From Notospermus geniculatus (lineage: Eukaryota; Nemertea; Pilidiophora; Heteronemertea; Lineidae), in contig NMRB01000014.1 in assembly GCA_002633025.1 (NCBI GenBank), forward strand, positions 848,336 to 912,335: DNA of 64,000 nt. Direction: 5' to 3'. The notes under the pieces are model-generated. The model worked only from the letters and a program-made list of their open reading frames with translations. It did not search any database and was not told where the DNA came from. This document shows, in pieces, positions 10,301 through 19,467 of the stretch (the stretch's first letter is position 1; every line of letters starts with the position of its first letter). The translations under genes and the position numbers were made by a program.

Positions 10301-12429
10301 CCGGTACTTGTTAATACATGCAGTACAGTGTCTCACATGACAAAAAAATGTGATGATCTGAGGTACCGGTAGCCTAATATTGGGGTGGCTTACCATCAGA
10401 CCAAGAAAACAAGGAATTGTTGTCCATGCCTAATCCTTGCAATACCCAGGTTGCTAATAGTGCCAAATTGGACAAGTGAAGCCTTTGACCAGGTCCCTCC
10501 AACCATTCTGTAAACACTTTTCATCAAAAATTCTGAATTTTCGATTTCATGTATCTTGTTTGTGTGTGAATTTCAGTTCACCAACTTTGTCAGGCATAAC
10601 TAGCAATTATGTTCAGTTCGATAACTGATATGTATAGGTGATCTTATCAATTTGCTTGAAATGGCCAAGGCTGCAAGATCAAACGATACCTAGAAATTAG
10701 TGCCCAATGTGCCGTACGGAGGACACATAGAAATACATTTCCTGAGGCTACAAATGAGTGACCAATGTGCCGTAAGGAGGACACATAAATACATATCCTT
10801 AGGCTACGAACTCTGGCATCTGTTGCTCCTTGGTAGAGGATATGTTTGGTTGTAAAATCTTTGACATGATCCCATCCATATAATGACACTGTCTGCGATG
10901 TGCTCCGTGATATGTACAGAAACTACTGAACATGCCTGTTTGCCGTCAGTGAATGTTCTGAACCCGTAGTGCTAATTGAGCTTCTGAGCTGCTCCTGTTT
11001 ATTGAGCTTCTGAGCTGCTCCTGTTGAGCTGCTTCTCAGCTCCTCCAATGTTGAACTGCTGAGCTGCTCCTCAGGGAAACAGTCTAATGTTACAGCTGCT
11101 GCAGACCAACAGGGCCTGGCAACTCAGAAAAGCCAGTCACTGTCTCCAAACCAGTACCAGTACCTGAACCAATGTGCCAACATAGATAGCTGCTATGTGC
11201 TTTTGTATCAAAAGAACGTGAACAGCACATTGCCAGCTTCCACCTCTTATGATTGGATGCAAAATCAGAACACGTCTCAGTTCTGCTTCTCCCCACCTTC
11301 GTTTCGATATGCCTCTGATATGAATGATTGGTAGATTTGGTCAATCTCCCTCAGTTGATCACGTTAATCGACGCAAGTGGATGAACGTCGGCACCGCGCT
11401 TTCCTAGGAATCAATCGAAAGTGATCACACTGCCTCTGGGTACTCGCAGCCATGGATTCCGCTGACCAATCTTTAATCATCATTTGTTGTTGCCCGCCTG
11501 TAATTGACATGCAGAATGCAGCGTCTCGTACCGGACGTGATTGCAGCAACCTGCCAATCGCCAACTACAGGAACACGGTTATAAATTCACATTGGCAATC
11601 ATCGTGTTCGTTAAGCAATAACGAGTTGATTTTCTTTCTCTTGCCTTTCATCTCATCCCCACTGATAAATCACCTCACAAATGGACTCTCTGATGTGGAG
11701 TCTGTCGCATTAGGTGCCCAGGCATCTGCTATCATTAGAGTACAATATCAGTGTGTGACCTCCCTCAAAAACGAGTTCACAGGCAAACTTTGTGAGCCTT
11801 TCCCAATTTGATTTTCTTCAGTGATGGCATTTTCCTGGAAACTCTCACCCAGATGAGTGTCCAATAAGAGTAATCATCTAATCCACAACTTGTGATGAAT
11901 CCCAGATATCTGTCTGATGAGACCGAAAAAGTAGTTCTCAAAGGTCTTGATACTTGTTTAACACATCCACCCCAGAGTCCAGCAGACAGCATCTTCTGTC
12001 AAAGTTTTCTCACATCCTATGGTATTGCCTGAAAATTATTTGAAGAAATTTTATTCCTGTGAACCATCTGAAGAACATTTCTTCAAATTTTTTCGAATTT
12101 ATTTCCGAAGTTTTTAGGAACTTCAGCAGAAGATACTCTCTGTTCTAACCTGGGCCCGGTTGCACGAAACTCACGACAGCGCTATCTTGGTGTTAGCGCT
12201 ATCTTCATGTTAGATGACGTAAAAATCCATTGTTCTTTTACATCATTTAACATCAAGTTAGCGCTAACACCAAGATAGCACTGTCGTGAGTTTCGTGCAA
12301 CCGGGCCCTGGTGGCAGATAAGTTAATACAGACATTTCTTCTATATTTACAGGGTACTGGGTTGTTATTATCCTACTCTTCATTGCCATCCTGATTATTG
12401 CCTTTGTGCCTTACCATGGGAAGATTTAG
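4371..12429 (+). CDS. stx8: Syntaxin-8 (Qc-SNARE), complete, eight coding exons
   Basis: Syntaxin-8 is a tail-anchored endosomal Qc-SNARE. In vertebrates it works with syntaxin-7, Vti1b and VAMP8 in late-endosome fusion. Coding exons are 4371-4387, 4673-4772, 6371-6459, 6804-6908, 7134-7264, 7419-7511, 7983-8084 and 12353-12429; all join in phase at GT/AG sites to give 237 residues (human 236). The N-terminus MAGDAWLKQFEACSS resembles human MAPDPWFSTYDSTCQ. The N-terminal helical region covers about residues 1-105. A linker with DIRQQQQSMIKEQDEGL leads into the SNARE motif (about 147-208), whose zero-layer Gln is Q177 in ELESQNELIDD. A single membrane anchor (about 213-232) ends in HGKI. The gene is divergent from fringe and convergent with netrin. 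Identification is very secure. Confidence 0.96.
4673..4772 (+). CDS. stx8: Syntaxin-8 coding exon 2 (start of the N-terminal helical domain)
   Basis: The acceptor is CCTTCAG (ending 4672) and the donor GTTGGT (4773). It encodes 33 residues including LGQEVMEKVNERN, aligning with IAQEIAEKIQQRN of human syntaxin-8. It ends in phase 0. Confidence 0.9.
4795..5220. mobile_element. Foldback DNA element with ends of about 55-60 bp in syntaxin-8 intron 2
   Basis: The left arm (4795-4853; GACCTACA..., then GGCCATATAAAATTAATAAA) is inverted at 5166-5220 with a few mismatches. The interior holds AT-rich ATAAAATATAAA runs and a C-rich stretch. There is no coding potential. This is interpreted as a non-autonomous element. 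Confidence 0.7.
5221..6370. other. Rest of syntaxin-8 intron 2
   Basis: No conserved coding segment is seen. Around 6145-6200 a short unit (ACTTTAAAGGYGCAGTATC) occurs twice in tandem. Confidence 0.5.
6371..6459 (+). CDS. stx8: Syntaxin-8 coding exon 3
   Basis: The acceptor is TTCTTAG (ending 6370). It encodes 29 residues (INSQIRNGIKQFSQDFNKL...) and ends with two bases of an Ile codon at a weak GTATCC donor (6460). The join gives ASYI-SQRESEMRQ, which aligns without a gap to human THQI-TQLEGDRRQ and so supports the weak donor. Confidence 0.85.
6804..6908 (+). CDS. stx8: Syntaxin-8 coding exon 4
   Basis: The acceptor is GTTATAG and the donor GTAAGT. It encodes SQRESEMRQAMIDKL and EKKLQQAVNNEGPDSG, corresponding to the end of the N-terminal helical region. 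It leaves two bases of an Arg codon. Confidence 0.92.
6937..7005. mobile_element. Degraded fragment of the CAGGNGCGGATC MITE family
   Basis: It starts CAGGTGCGGATTTGG and includes GCCGCCCCTTTTCATCCAACA and the family's AACAAATCTGTA segment, then stops matching. Full copies are at 7619-7797 and 9373-9543. Confidence 0.6.
7134..7264 (+). CDS. stx8: Syntaxin-8 coding exon 5 (linker with DIRQQQQ)
   Basis: The acceptor is TTATTCCAG and the donor GTACGC. It encodes 43 residues after the split Arg codon. The segment DIRQQQQSMIK matches EIRQQQQKIIQ of human syntaxin-8 directly before the SNARE motif. Confidence 0.94.
7419..7511 (+). CDS. stx8: Syntaxin-8 coding exon 6 (SNARE motif, first half)
   Basis: The acceptor is TTTTCAG and the donor GTAGGT. 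It encodes EQDEGLETLHQVV and MASDIGNELESQN, the first half of the Qc-SNARE coiled coil, including the central-layer Gln. Confidence 0.95.
7619..7797. mobile_element. MITE, CAGGNGCGGATCC family, copy 1
   Basis: The ends CAGGCGCGGATCCAAGG and CCTGGATCCGCCCCTG are inverted repeats. About 179 bp with no transposase frame. It shares most of its interior with 9373-9543. It lies in syntaxin-8 intron 6. Confidence 0.8.
7983..8084 (+). CDS. stx8: Syntaxin-8 coding exon 7 (SNARE motif, second half)
   Basis: The acceptor is CTTGCAG and the donor GTAAGT. It encodes ELIDDISDHTDRTN and LLKETRHIKIVDRKSNTC. The ending matches RRVNMVDRKSASC just before the membrane anchor of human syntaxin-8. Confidence 0.95.
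9373..9543. mobile_element. MITE, CAGGNGCGGATCC family, copy 2
   Basis: It is the same element as 7619-7797: both have GGCCAACAAATCTGTAAAAT and GAAATTCTG, and it ends CCTGGATCCGCCCCTG. It lies in syntaxin-8 intron 7. Confidence 0.8.
9544..12151. other. Syntaxin-8 intron 7, larger part
   Basis: No conserved coding segment is seen. Small local repeats occur at about 10699-10812 (two units of about 57 bp containing CAATGTGCCGTA) and about 10975-11080 (repeated GAGCTGCTCCT). The remaining open frames look like chance. Confidence 0.5.
12152..12308. mobile_element. Palindromic MITE just upstream of the last syntaxin-8 exon
   Basis: GGGCCCGGTTGCACGAAACT at the left is exactly inverted at the right end (AGTTTCGTGCAACCGGGCCC). 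The complementarity continues inward through the ACGACAG...GCTATCTTGGTG segment with few mismatches, then on into TTAGCGCTA, so almost the whole element can fold into one hairpin. It ends 44 bp before the acceptor of the last exon. Confidence 0.85.
12353..12429 (+). CDS. stx8: Syntaxin-8 last coding exon (membrane anchor and stop)
   Basis: The acceptor TATTTACAG ends at 12352. It encodes WYWVVIILLFIAIL and IIAFVPYHGKI, then TAG at 12427-12429. The hydrophobic run of about 20 residues is the tail anchor; the short polar end faces the lumen. Confidence 0.93.
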
Positions 12430-13293
12430 TCCTATCATCTGGTAAGTGACAAGTCTATACTTTAGTTCTTTTATAGGGATATGAAGAGTACGGTAATGTT
12501 GAAGTTGTAATACCCTCTCTAATTTTACATTTCCTATATGTCTGTTCATGGCATGTTGTCCGTTAAGACAGACAAAAGACATAACCCCCCCACAGCAGGG
12601 TTTTTATCTCGCTCCTCTTCACCCACTCAAGACGGACAAAAGAAAGGAAGGTGTCTTATGATATCCCCAAAAATGTTGCACCTAAATTGTATATTTTCAG
12701 TGGTTTCACCTGCTGCTTCAAATGTGACTTTTTTTTCTTTGATTACAGAAGGATGGTAGAGTTTGCCACCAGGAACAGGACAATTGACTTGTAGGACATC
12801 ATATGCAATGAAGTTATTGCCTGGAAGTAGAAGGCTAATGCAGCAGCTATGCAGATTTATCAACCAAAGAAGACAACACAATCTTTTAAAAGTGGTGAAC
12901 GGACAATATTTTTGTAATTCTTTTAAAAGATTTTTCTTATTTGAAAGCTGTGCTACAATTTGAAGACTATTGACTCTACTTCTTTGGTTCATTTTGTGTG
13001 AGGACACTGGAATGACTGTGGGAATGTAAATACTGTCCTTTGATTCAACGAGAGATAGAATGGCTGATAGAGCATTTGAATATCAAACATCACTCAAGGA
13101 GTGAAATTGTCTGTTTACATGTGATACTGATGGAATTATGTATGTGCATTAATTATGATAATTTGGAATCCCAGATCTGATTGGTCATTAGTGAGCAACT
13201 GTAACACACATAGTGGTATTTGTAATACGAGGTGTTCTTTTTTTCCTCTTCGTTTTCTATGGACCAAAAAGGACCAATTTTTCTCCATACTAA

Positions 13294-13410
13294 GGCCCAT
13301 ATTCCCGAAGCCTTCTTAACTCTAAGATCCACTTTAACCTTTTGTATTTTGCCCTGCAAACAATAGCTAAAGGTAAACCTTAGAGTTAAGGAAGCTTCTA
13401 GAATATGGCC
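13294..13410. mobile_element. MITE, GGCCNTATTCTAGAAGC family, copy 1
   Basis: A palindromic element of about 117 bp with inverted ends GGCCCATATTC and GAATATGGCC and an interior AAAAGGTTAAAGTGG-type core. Relatives are at 49774-49889, 49961-50066 and 55615-55848. Confidence 0.75.
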
Positions 13411-13887
13411 TATAGTTTTCTTCTTACCTTCTGAGTGCCAGCTGAATGCTTTAGCTTGCTGTAGACATATCAGTATTGTTGAATGAGACCCTCAAAAAGT
13501 GAGGTAGCCACAGGACTATGTCTGGTCCAAAACGGGTTCCTCAATCATTGGATTTGCAGATTAAAAGTATGACAATTGCCATGGTAATGAGATGTATCTC
13601 TTTTCTACTAGCATCATGTCTGAACTTACTCAGTCTCTGAACATGTTAAGACAGAGAACTGTACATAAATAGCCCAAAAATGTAAATTGTGTAAAAAATA
13701 TATGACATGTCTCTATTACAATCCTTGTTTCCATTTTACTACATGCTATCCTATCAGGACACAACCCAACACAACTCGATATCTCCCTACACCCAGGCAA
13801 CTCTACTTTTAAAGGGGTTAAAATCTCCTGCAATGACGGGATATCCTGGGATATCCTGAGACGAAGAAACATGAATATGTCACCACT

Positions 13888-14099
13888 TTAAAGGAGCACG
13901 GTATTGGATCTCAAATGCGTTATTTGACTGCCGACGTAGAGGGAGACACCTAGCGGCAGTAAGACGAACTACAAAAATGCATTACAAAATGTACGCAGTA
14001 AATCGGGTCATTCGCCGAGACGTAGTCAGACTCTTGGGTTGGAGAGTGGCGCGGTGGCGCCGGCTGTCGAGAAAAAGTGGCAATACCGTGCTCCTTTAA
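13888..14099. mobile_element. 212-bp MITE, TTAAAGGAGCACGGTATTG family, copy 1
   Basis: The 19-bp terminal inverted repeats TTAAAGGAGCACGGTATTG and CAATACCGTGCTCCTTTAA are perfect. Length and interior match the copy at 22921-23132, and a partial copy is at 28676-28725. The ends are consistent with a TA target duplication, as in mariner-like elements. Confidence 0.9.
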
Positions 14100-14134
14100 T
14101 GTTAATGCATCATCTTACGACTTTCTGGAGTTAC

Positions 14135-14140
14135 AATAAA
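14135..14140 (+). promoter_or_regulatory. Candidate poly(A) signal AATAAA for syntaxin-8
   Basis: A canonical AATAAA hexamer is followed at once by a (GAT)n microsatellite (about 14142-14163). Confidence 0.35.
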
Positions 14141-14141
14141 G

Positions 14142-14163
14142 TTGATGATGATGATGATGATGA
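14142..14163. repeat. (GAT)n microsatellite
   Basis: About seven GAT units directly follow the candidate poly(A) signal. Confidence 0.85.
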
Positions 14164-14515
14164 TTAACTACAAACAGAAAGAAACAAAAAAACAAAGTAC
14201 AACATGAACGAACAATTTACACAAATACACCCATAAGTGAAGTATGCCAGTCTCAGCGAGGAACAAACGCCCGCACAAATGCTGCAGGTATTGCACGGCC
14301 GAATGTACCTCGGCCAACACCAGCAAAACCCCAAATATAGGTGCAAATGTTGAATTGATATAAAACTGTCTTCAAATCGGGAAAGTAAAAGGGAAAAAAA
14401 TGAGAAAGTTAAGAAATACCTATATGGTTTCGGCTTACCATTTCGTTGTGGGACATAGCATGGCAAAACGGTGCGAAAATTAGCCGCCAGGGTTCCCGAA
14501 ACACCTTCTACATGT

Positions 14516-14757
14516 ATCTTGCATGGCAAGCTTTCAGCTGAACTAAAAACCAAATGTTCCAGAAAAGGAAACTTCAACACCACCCAGGTTACATAAAAGG
14601 TCACAGACATGTGCACATTGATTAACAAAGAAAGAAACAAAAGGAATCAATGGCTCACTGACCAAAGACTCAAACATACAGTATTTTAATATGGACCTAG
14701 TGGGTTTTAGTTCAGCTGAAAGCTTGCCATGCAAGATACTAAACCCACTAGGTCCAT
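14516..14757. repeat. Compound foldback: long inverted repeat whose right arm is the loop of a second hairpin
   Basis: Bases 14516-14548 (starting ATCTTGCATGGCAAGC) are perfectly inverted at 14705-14737. Bases 14691-14711 (ATGGACCTAGTGGG...) are inverted at 14738-14757, so the second hairpin encloses most of the right arm of the first. The two foldings compete. Confidence 0.85.
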
Positions 14758-15444
14758 AACATCCCCCGTCTTCATCGTCCTTTTGAAAGGAACGTGGTAG
14801 GGCGTGGCCCTGCTAATGGAAACGAAGGACGTTGGATGCTGAAGGAACCGTTCACGATGCAGAAAGACCCCACGCTATCATCGGCTGCAACCTTCCTTGG
14901 GTTTCTGTCGCATCCCCTCGAATGATTCGCCATGTACGGATTCCTATTTTTGTTCTGTAGACATTGACTATTACTCAATGCGTAATTGCAACTAATTGAG
15001 AGGAAAGAACGTACATATCCGATCAATTTTTAAGGCTTCTGCAGTGATACGGTTCTTGTATGGACTGATTTTCCGATCAGTTGTAACATTAACACGATTT
15101 GCTCGACATGTTGAGATTGTGAACACTCGTGTCGTATCAAGGCTGATATTGGAGCGAGCAACTGAACAAGAAACTTGTTGCTTCCCGACACCGCCAATTT
15201 TTTTTGAAGGGTGGTTGGCATAGGCCTATGCCTCGACCAATAGGAGCTGTTCAGTCATTGACGAATAGGAGTCACTACGGTCCAATTCAATGCCCCAATC
15301 ATGTAATGGTTGATAAAGCACCGATCAGGAAAATTTTAAATTGTATTGATCAACTAGAAATTGGTGATAAGTACGTTACCGACCAATCGCCAGCTGAGAG
15401 ACGGTCGACGGTCCTGATCGGCAAGTGGTCAACGTTGAAACAAA

Positions 15445-15591
15445 AGAGAGGCTTAGAAATCAAACATGATAAACGTAAACGTTAACGACAATGAAACTTG
15501 TACCGAAAATGCAATATAAAATCTGGTGAATAGTATGAAAAATAACGTTTTCGTAAAGTCTACGTTTATCGTTTGATTTCGAAACCTCCCT
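15445..15591. mobile_element. MITE, AGGGAGGTTTAGAAATCAAA family, copy 1
   Basis: An element of about 147 bp with inverted ends (GAGGCTTAGAAATCAAAC... and ...TTTGATTTCGAAACCTCCCT) around a shared core (ACCGAAAATGCAATATAAAA). Other copies are at 40658-40815 and 48752-48902. Confidence 0.8.
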
Positions 15592-17329
15592 AATGTAGGC
15601 AGAGCCACGGGAACAGTGGGTTGCGACACCGCCAATCTTCGAAAGTGTTCCACGCCCATGAGCTAAGAAGATGCTGCTGCACGTGGCAAACGAACAACTC
15701 CAGAAAGGCGACGTGAAAATCGTGGCCATGCCAGGGGCCAGGAACACCGGGCAGTAGTTTCATACCGGTAAACTTCATTTGGAAGCCTGATCACGTCCCT
15801 TGGCTGTTTATTAGTTCCGTTCCCGGGGTAGGATAACACGGATCCGCTATTATTTTGCTATTAGGTTCATAACCAATTCCACCCAAGTGCCGATGCCTGT
15901 CAAATAACGGATTCATTGACGAAAAGTATGATTACCGATACGGATGATTGTTATTTTTCAAGGAATTCATGAGAGAAAACAACAAAATCTCACCAAATCA
16001 TGCGAAAGGTACCCAGACATGTCATCAGTTTTATTAGTCAGGGTATCATGGGCAAATATTTATCAGCCAGATCAGACATTTGCCCGATCTGATATACAAC
16101 TAGACATCGGTGTCATCCGAGACAGCATCATATGTTTGTGCGTCAGATATTGAAGTTGGGCGGTTCAAGCTTGAAAACTGAAGTCCGAGTTCAAGCTTGA
16201 AAATCGACTAATGAGCCTTCTGGACTTTCGTACAGTACAGCTGGATATGGATTCGGTAAGTTGATGTTGCTCTCAATATAAAAGGCCGTTTCTGGCACGC
16301 TAGACTAGGGCCTACTCCCAAAGCCTTTTGGGACGTTATGGCCACTTTCAATGATGTACGAATGCATGTAGGCCTATAGGCCTACTAAATTGAGAACTAC
16401 ATCCTTGCCTTGCCGTATTCTAAAAAGACGTTGATCTAAAAAATCGAAGACAAACAACAATATTCTAGAAATTATTATGTATTATTTCACGTTTCGACCA
16501 ATGGTAAATTAAAGTGAGTATATATCTTCCCAGTAAGAGTATTGAAATCTTCCTATCAACACACACAATGTATATACTCGCCGTTTATACTCCTCACGGC
16601 AGCTTTCAAAACAACAAATTAATTTTCTCATGAAAATATCTACATACTGTGTTCGTCAGATAAAAACGGTGTACACATTTAATACTGTCTCTCATTTTGT
16701 GTTGATAATAACTGCAAGTACCCTATCCACATAATTTTTGTTATCACAAATTGCAAATATACACAATACTAAGTACCAGTCGATACAATCCCTTCGCCAC
16801 CGCAACCTGCAGAAATTTTGAAAAAAGAGAACGAATTTCGACTGGCTGAATGTCACGGAATCATGAAGAGTGGGCCATCCGTCACTGGAACGTTGCACTT
16901 CCGGTTTGGCTTCGTGCCACTGAATCCTGTTTCCCGACCATTTCTCCTGTGGCCCAATCTCCCGTCTTTGCAACATGGCCTGTCAATTTGATCAGGAGCG
17001 CTGGAGTAAACGCTGTATAAACGCAAGCGGCTACCTGAAGATTTTTGGTGCAGCCATGGTGCAACTGATATCATTTTGGCGACGAACCAGGTTGTCGATG
17101 ACCATCATCGAGATTGCTGAGTGCCGCACCGTGTCCGAGATGTTATCCAGTCGAAATGGCCTCATTTCGTCCTGTTTATTGTCAGATTGGCTTTACTTTC
17201 CGAGACGGGTATGGTTGACGTCTTCAACAACAAGGGCAATGGTGCATAATCAAATGCTAAAGCAAGGGTTCCAGTAACACTGCCGCGACATCGGCCAACG
17301 TATTTCCGACTGTCACTGTTTGGAGTGCA
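15592..17329. other. Intergenic stretch, no gene recognised
   Basis: No conserved coding segment, RNA gene or strong repeat was seen here. The open frames near 16690-17280 overlap on both strands and have no recognisable product. Confidence 0.5.
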
Positions 17330-17469
17330 GGGGCCATATTCATGAAGCCTTCGCAACGTTGCGTGCACGCAAATCTATTGTAAGGCAGTCAGTGAACAAT
17401 AAAGCATGTGCAGCCAAACAATACACTTGCGTACCGGTAAAGTTGCGAAGGCTTCGTGAATATGGCCCC
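17330..17469. mobile_element. MITE, GGGGCCATATTCATGAAGCC family, copy 1
   Basis: Inverted ends GGGGCCATATTCATGAAGCC and GGCTTCGTGAATATGGCCCC enclose about 100 bp with the core TTGTAAGGCAGTCAGTGAAC. A second copy is at 47924-48062. Confidence 0.85.
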
Positions 17470-19141
17470 AGCTTCTGCAAGTTTCGCAAGGCTATCGAAG
17501 AAGAGCTCGAAGGTTTCCACCAACGGCGTAGATTCGACTACAACGTAAAAACCAGCGACAACGGACTTGCTACCAGTGATAGAAATGGCGGTATCAAACA
17601 CATGGTCAGTAATAGCTAGGCCTATTGCGCTGCAGTGGCGAAGGCATCTATCTCACAACAGTGACGAAATAATAGAACATGACAATGAAGGAAGGCCGTA
17701 TTGCTGTAGACGTATACAGAATCTACCGGCTAATGTTTGGATTCTACCTAACACATTACCATCGCACACGGTGATTACGAACCTGTATCAGGGAAATGGT
17801 ATGTCGATTTAGCCCACGTTACTGTCCCCTGACTACCCGTCTGACGCGGATGGGCAGGACATAAACTTTTATTTTTGCCCTCAAAAGTCATGACCCTTTC
17901 TGTTGTACCAGAAGTTGATTGCGGAGCACGACTAGAATTGTGCATGAAACGAATACGTTGATGGGTTTGAACAGCAAAATCTCACAGGCAAGTATTACAA
18001 ACTTGGCAAATAGTAAATCTTCAACCACTGCTTCTGCAATGATGGGCCAAACCTATTCGTCCACGTCGCTAACTGTGTCTTGTGCCGGAATATATGGATT
18101 CAACAGAAACGATATGACCTCCGCCTGTGGCTGACTGATCATGATTTAAACACTGCAGTTTTTGGCTTCTCCTTGGTATAGACCTCCAAGACCCAAATAC
18201 ATTTAATATGTTCTAACCACTTTACAACTATAATTAGACCATCAAAATGTACATATAGATTTACAACTTTAACTAGATAACTAGCAGAAAATAGCCCTCT
18301 GTACATAGTAGCCTTTGTCTTGCGCAGCTTTGCCAAAGATACATGGAAAACCGACGATTTCTGGCAACAGGTACACACCAATGCTTCTGGCCACGTATCT
18401 TTCTGAGTCCCATAAATTCTCAGTGAGAAAATCATTACAGATAATGATATCAACTGCTGTTGCAAAGAGACAAGCTAGCCTTTCCATCGGTAGTCCTTAA
18501 CTTATTTCGCCCAGACTTGGGCCCATCCTCAAGATGCCAACACAGACTGAAGCATCGTCTATAAGCTAAACCTTACTCCTGAAGTTTTTTTCAGTCAATG
18601 CCCTGTGTACATACAATGAATAAGGCAACGAGTCTGTTTCCAAAGTCACTCTTTGTCCACAAGAATGGCATGCGCGTGAACAGAAACGTAGATGAACTCA
18701 ATTGTTTGACCAATGTTCACCATCACGAAGTCTCCGTCTCCATCATACGTTCATCCTTCGTCGTCCTGTGCTTCCAAACATACGTTTACTGGCCATGTCT
18801 GGTTAGGGCATTTCTCTTAGATCTTTGGTTTATAAGTCCTTCTACACTGATACGAACCGTTACGTATGTTCAACAGGATTTCTGGCCAACTTGAGACACA
18901 GTTTACAAACCAACTGTATGATATGTTTGGATCATTGCAGTGTTCACCTTCGAGTAGTGCTTTCCGGTTGGTTGGGCGTGAGACACCAAATGGTGTAGTA
19001 CTAACACCAAAACTTGTCTTTGCATGCGCGTCAATACCGCAGAAACGCGCGGACCCCCGGCTCACAAGGAAAATCAAAACAAGAACAGATCCCAGTTAAT
19101 GATCAACAATGTCTACAAAGTCAATAATTATAATATCTTAT
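17470..19141. other. Region downstream of the netrin stop codon
   Basis: This probably includes the netrin 3' UTR (minus strand), but its end is not resolved. AATAAA-like motifs on the minus strand occur directly at the stop codon and again near 17870. No other gene was recognised. Confidence 0.35.
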
Positions 19142-19467
19142 TTATTTACACTTTCCGCGCCGTTCGTATTTGACAAACCGCTGAAGCCGTCTTTTCCAAG
19201 TGTCCTGCCAACGGATGACGATGCTCTTCCGGTCAAGAATCAATCCGTTTTGCGCATTTTGTTTGTTGTCGTGGGTGATGATGAGGTATCGTCTGCCAAC
19301 GCGGACCTTGGGACACTTGCAACCGAGATCGAACTGTGAAACCCAGAGGTACATTTCCCCGCGTTTAATTGTGCGCTTACGACTCTTTTTGAAGATACTC
19401 TGTACATTGACAGTGAACTTCACCCATTCGTTAATGGATTCCCTGGATACGATCTGGGCTTGTATCG
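19142..19467 (-). CDS. ntn1: Netrin last coding exon (C345C/NTR domain and stop)
   Basis: The acceptor is CTTTTCAG. It encodes 107 residues after a split Ala codon, including [23 protein letters not shown]-like [40 protein letters not shown] and the basic end ERRGKCK. TAA is at 19142-19144. The basic tail matches the heparin-binding C-terminus of netrins. Confidence 0.94.

Larger units (their letters stand above)
12430..14140 (+). other. stx8: Probable syntaxin-8 3' UTR
   Basis: This is the region from the stop codon to the AATAAA at 14135-14140. It contains two palindromic MITEs (13294-13410 and 13888-14099). The UTR end is inferred from a single poly(A) motif; no transcript evidence is available. 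Confidence 0.4.
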
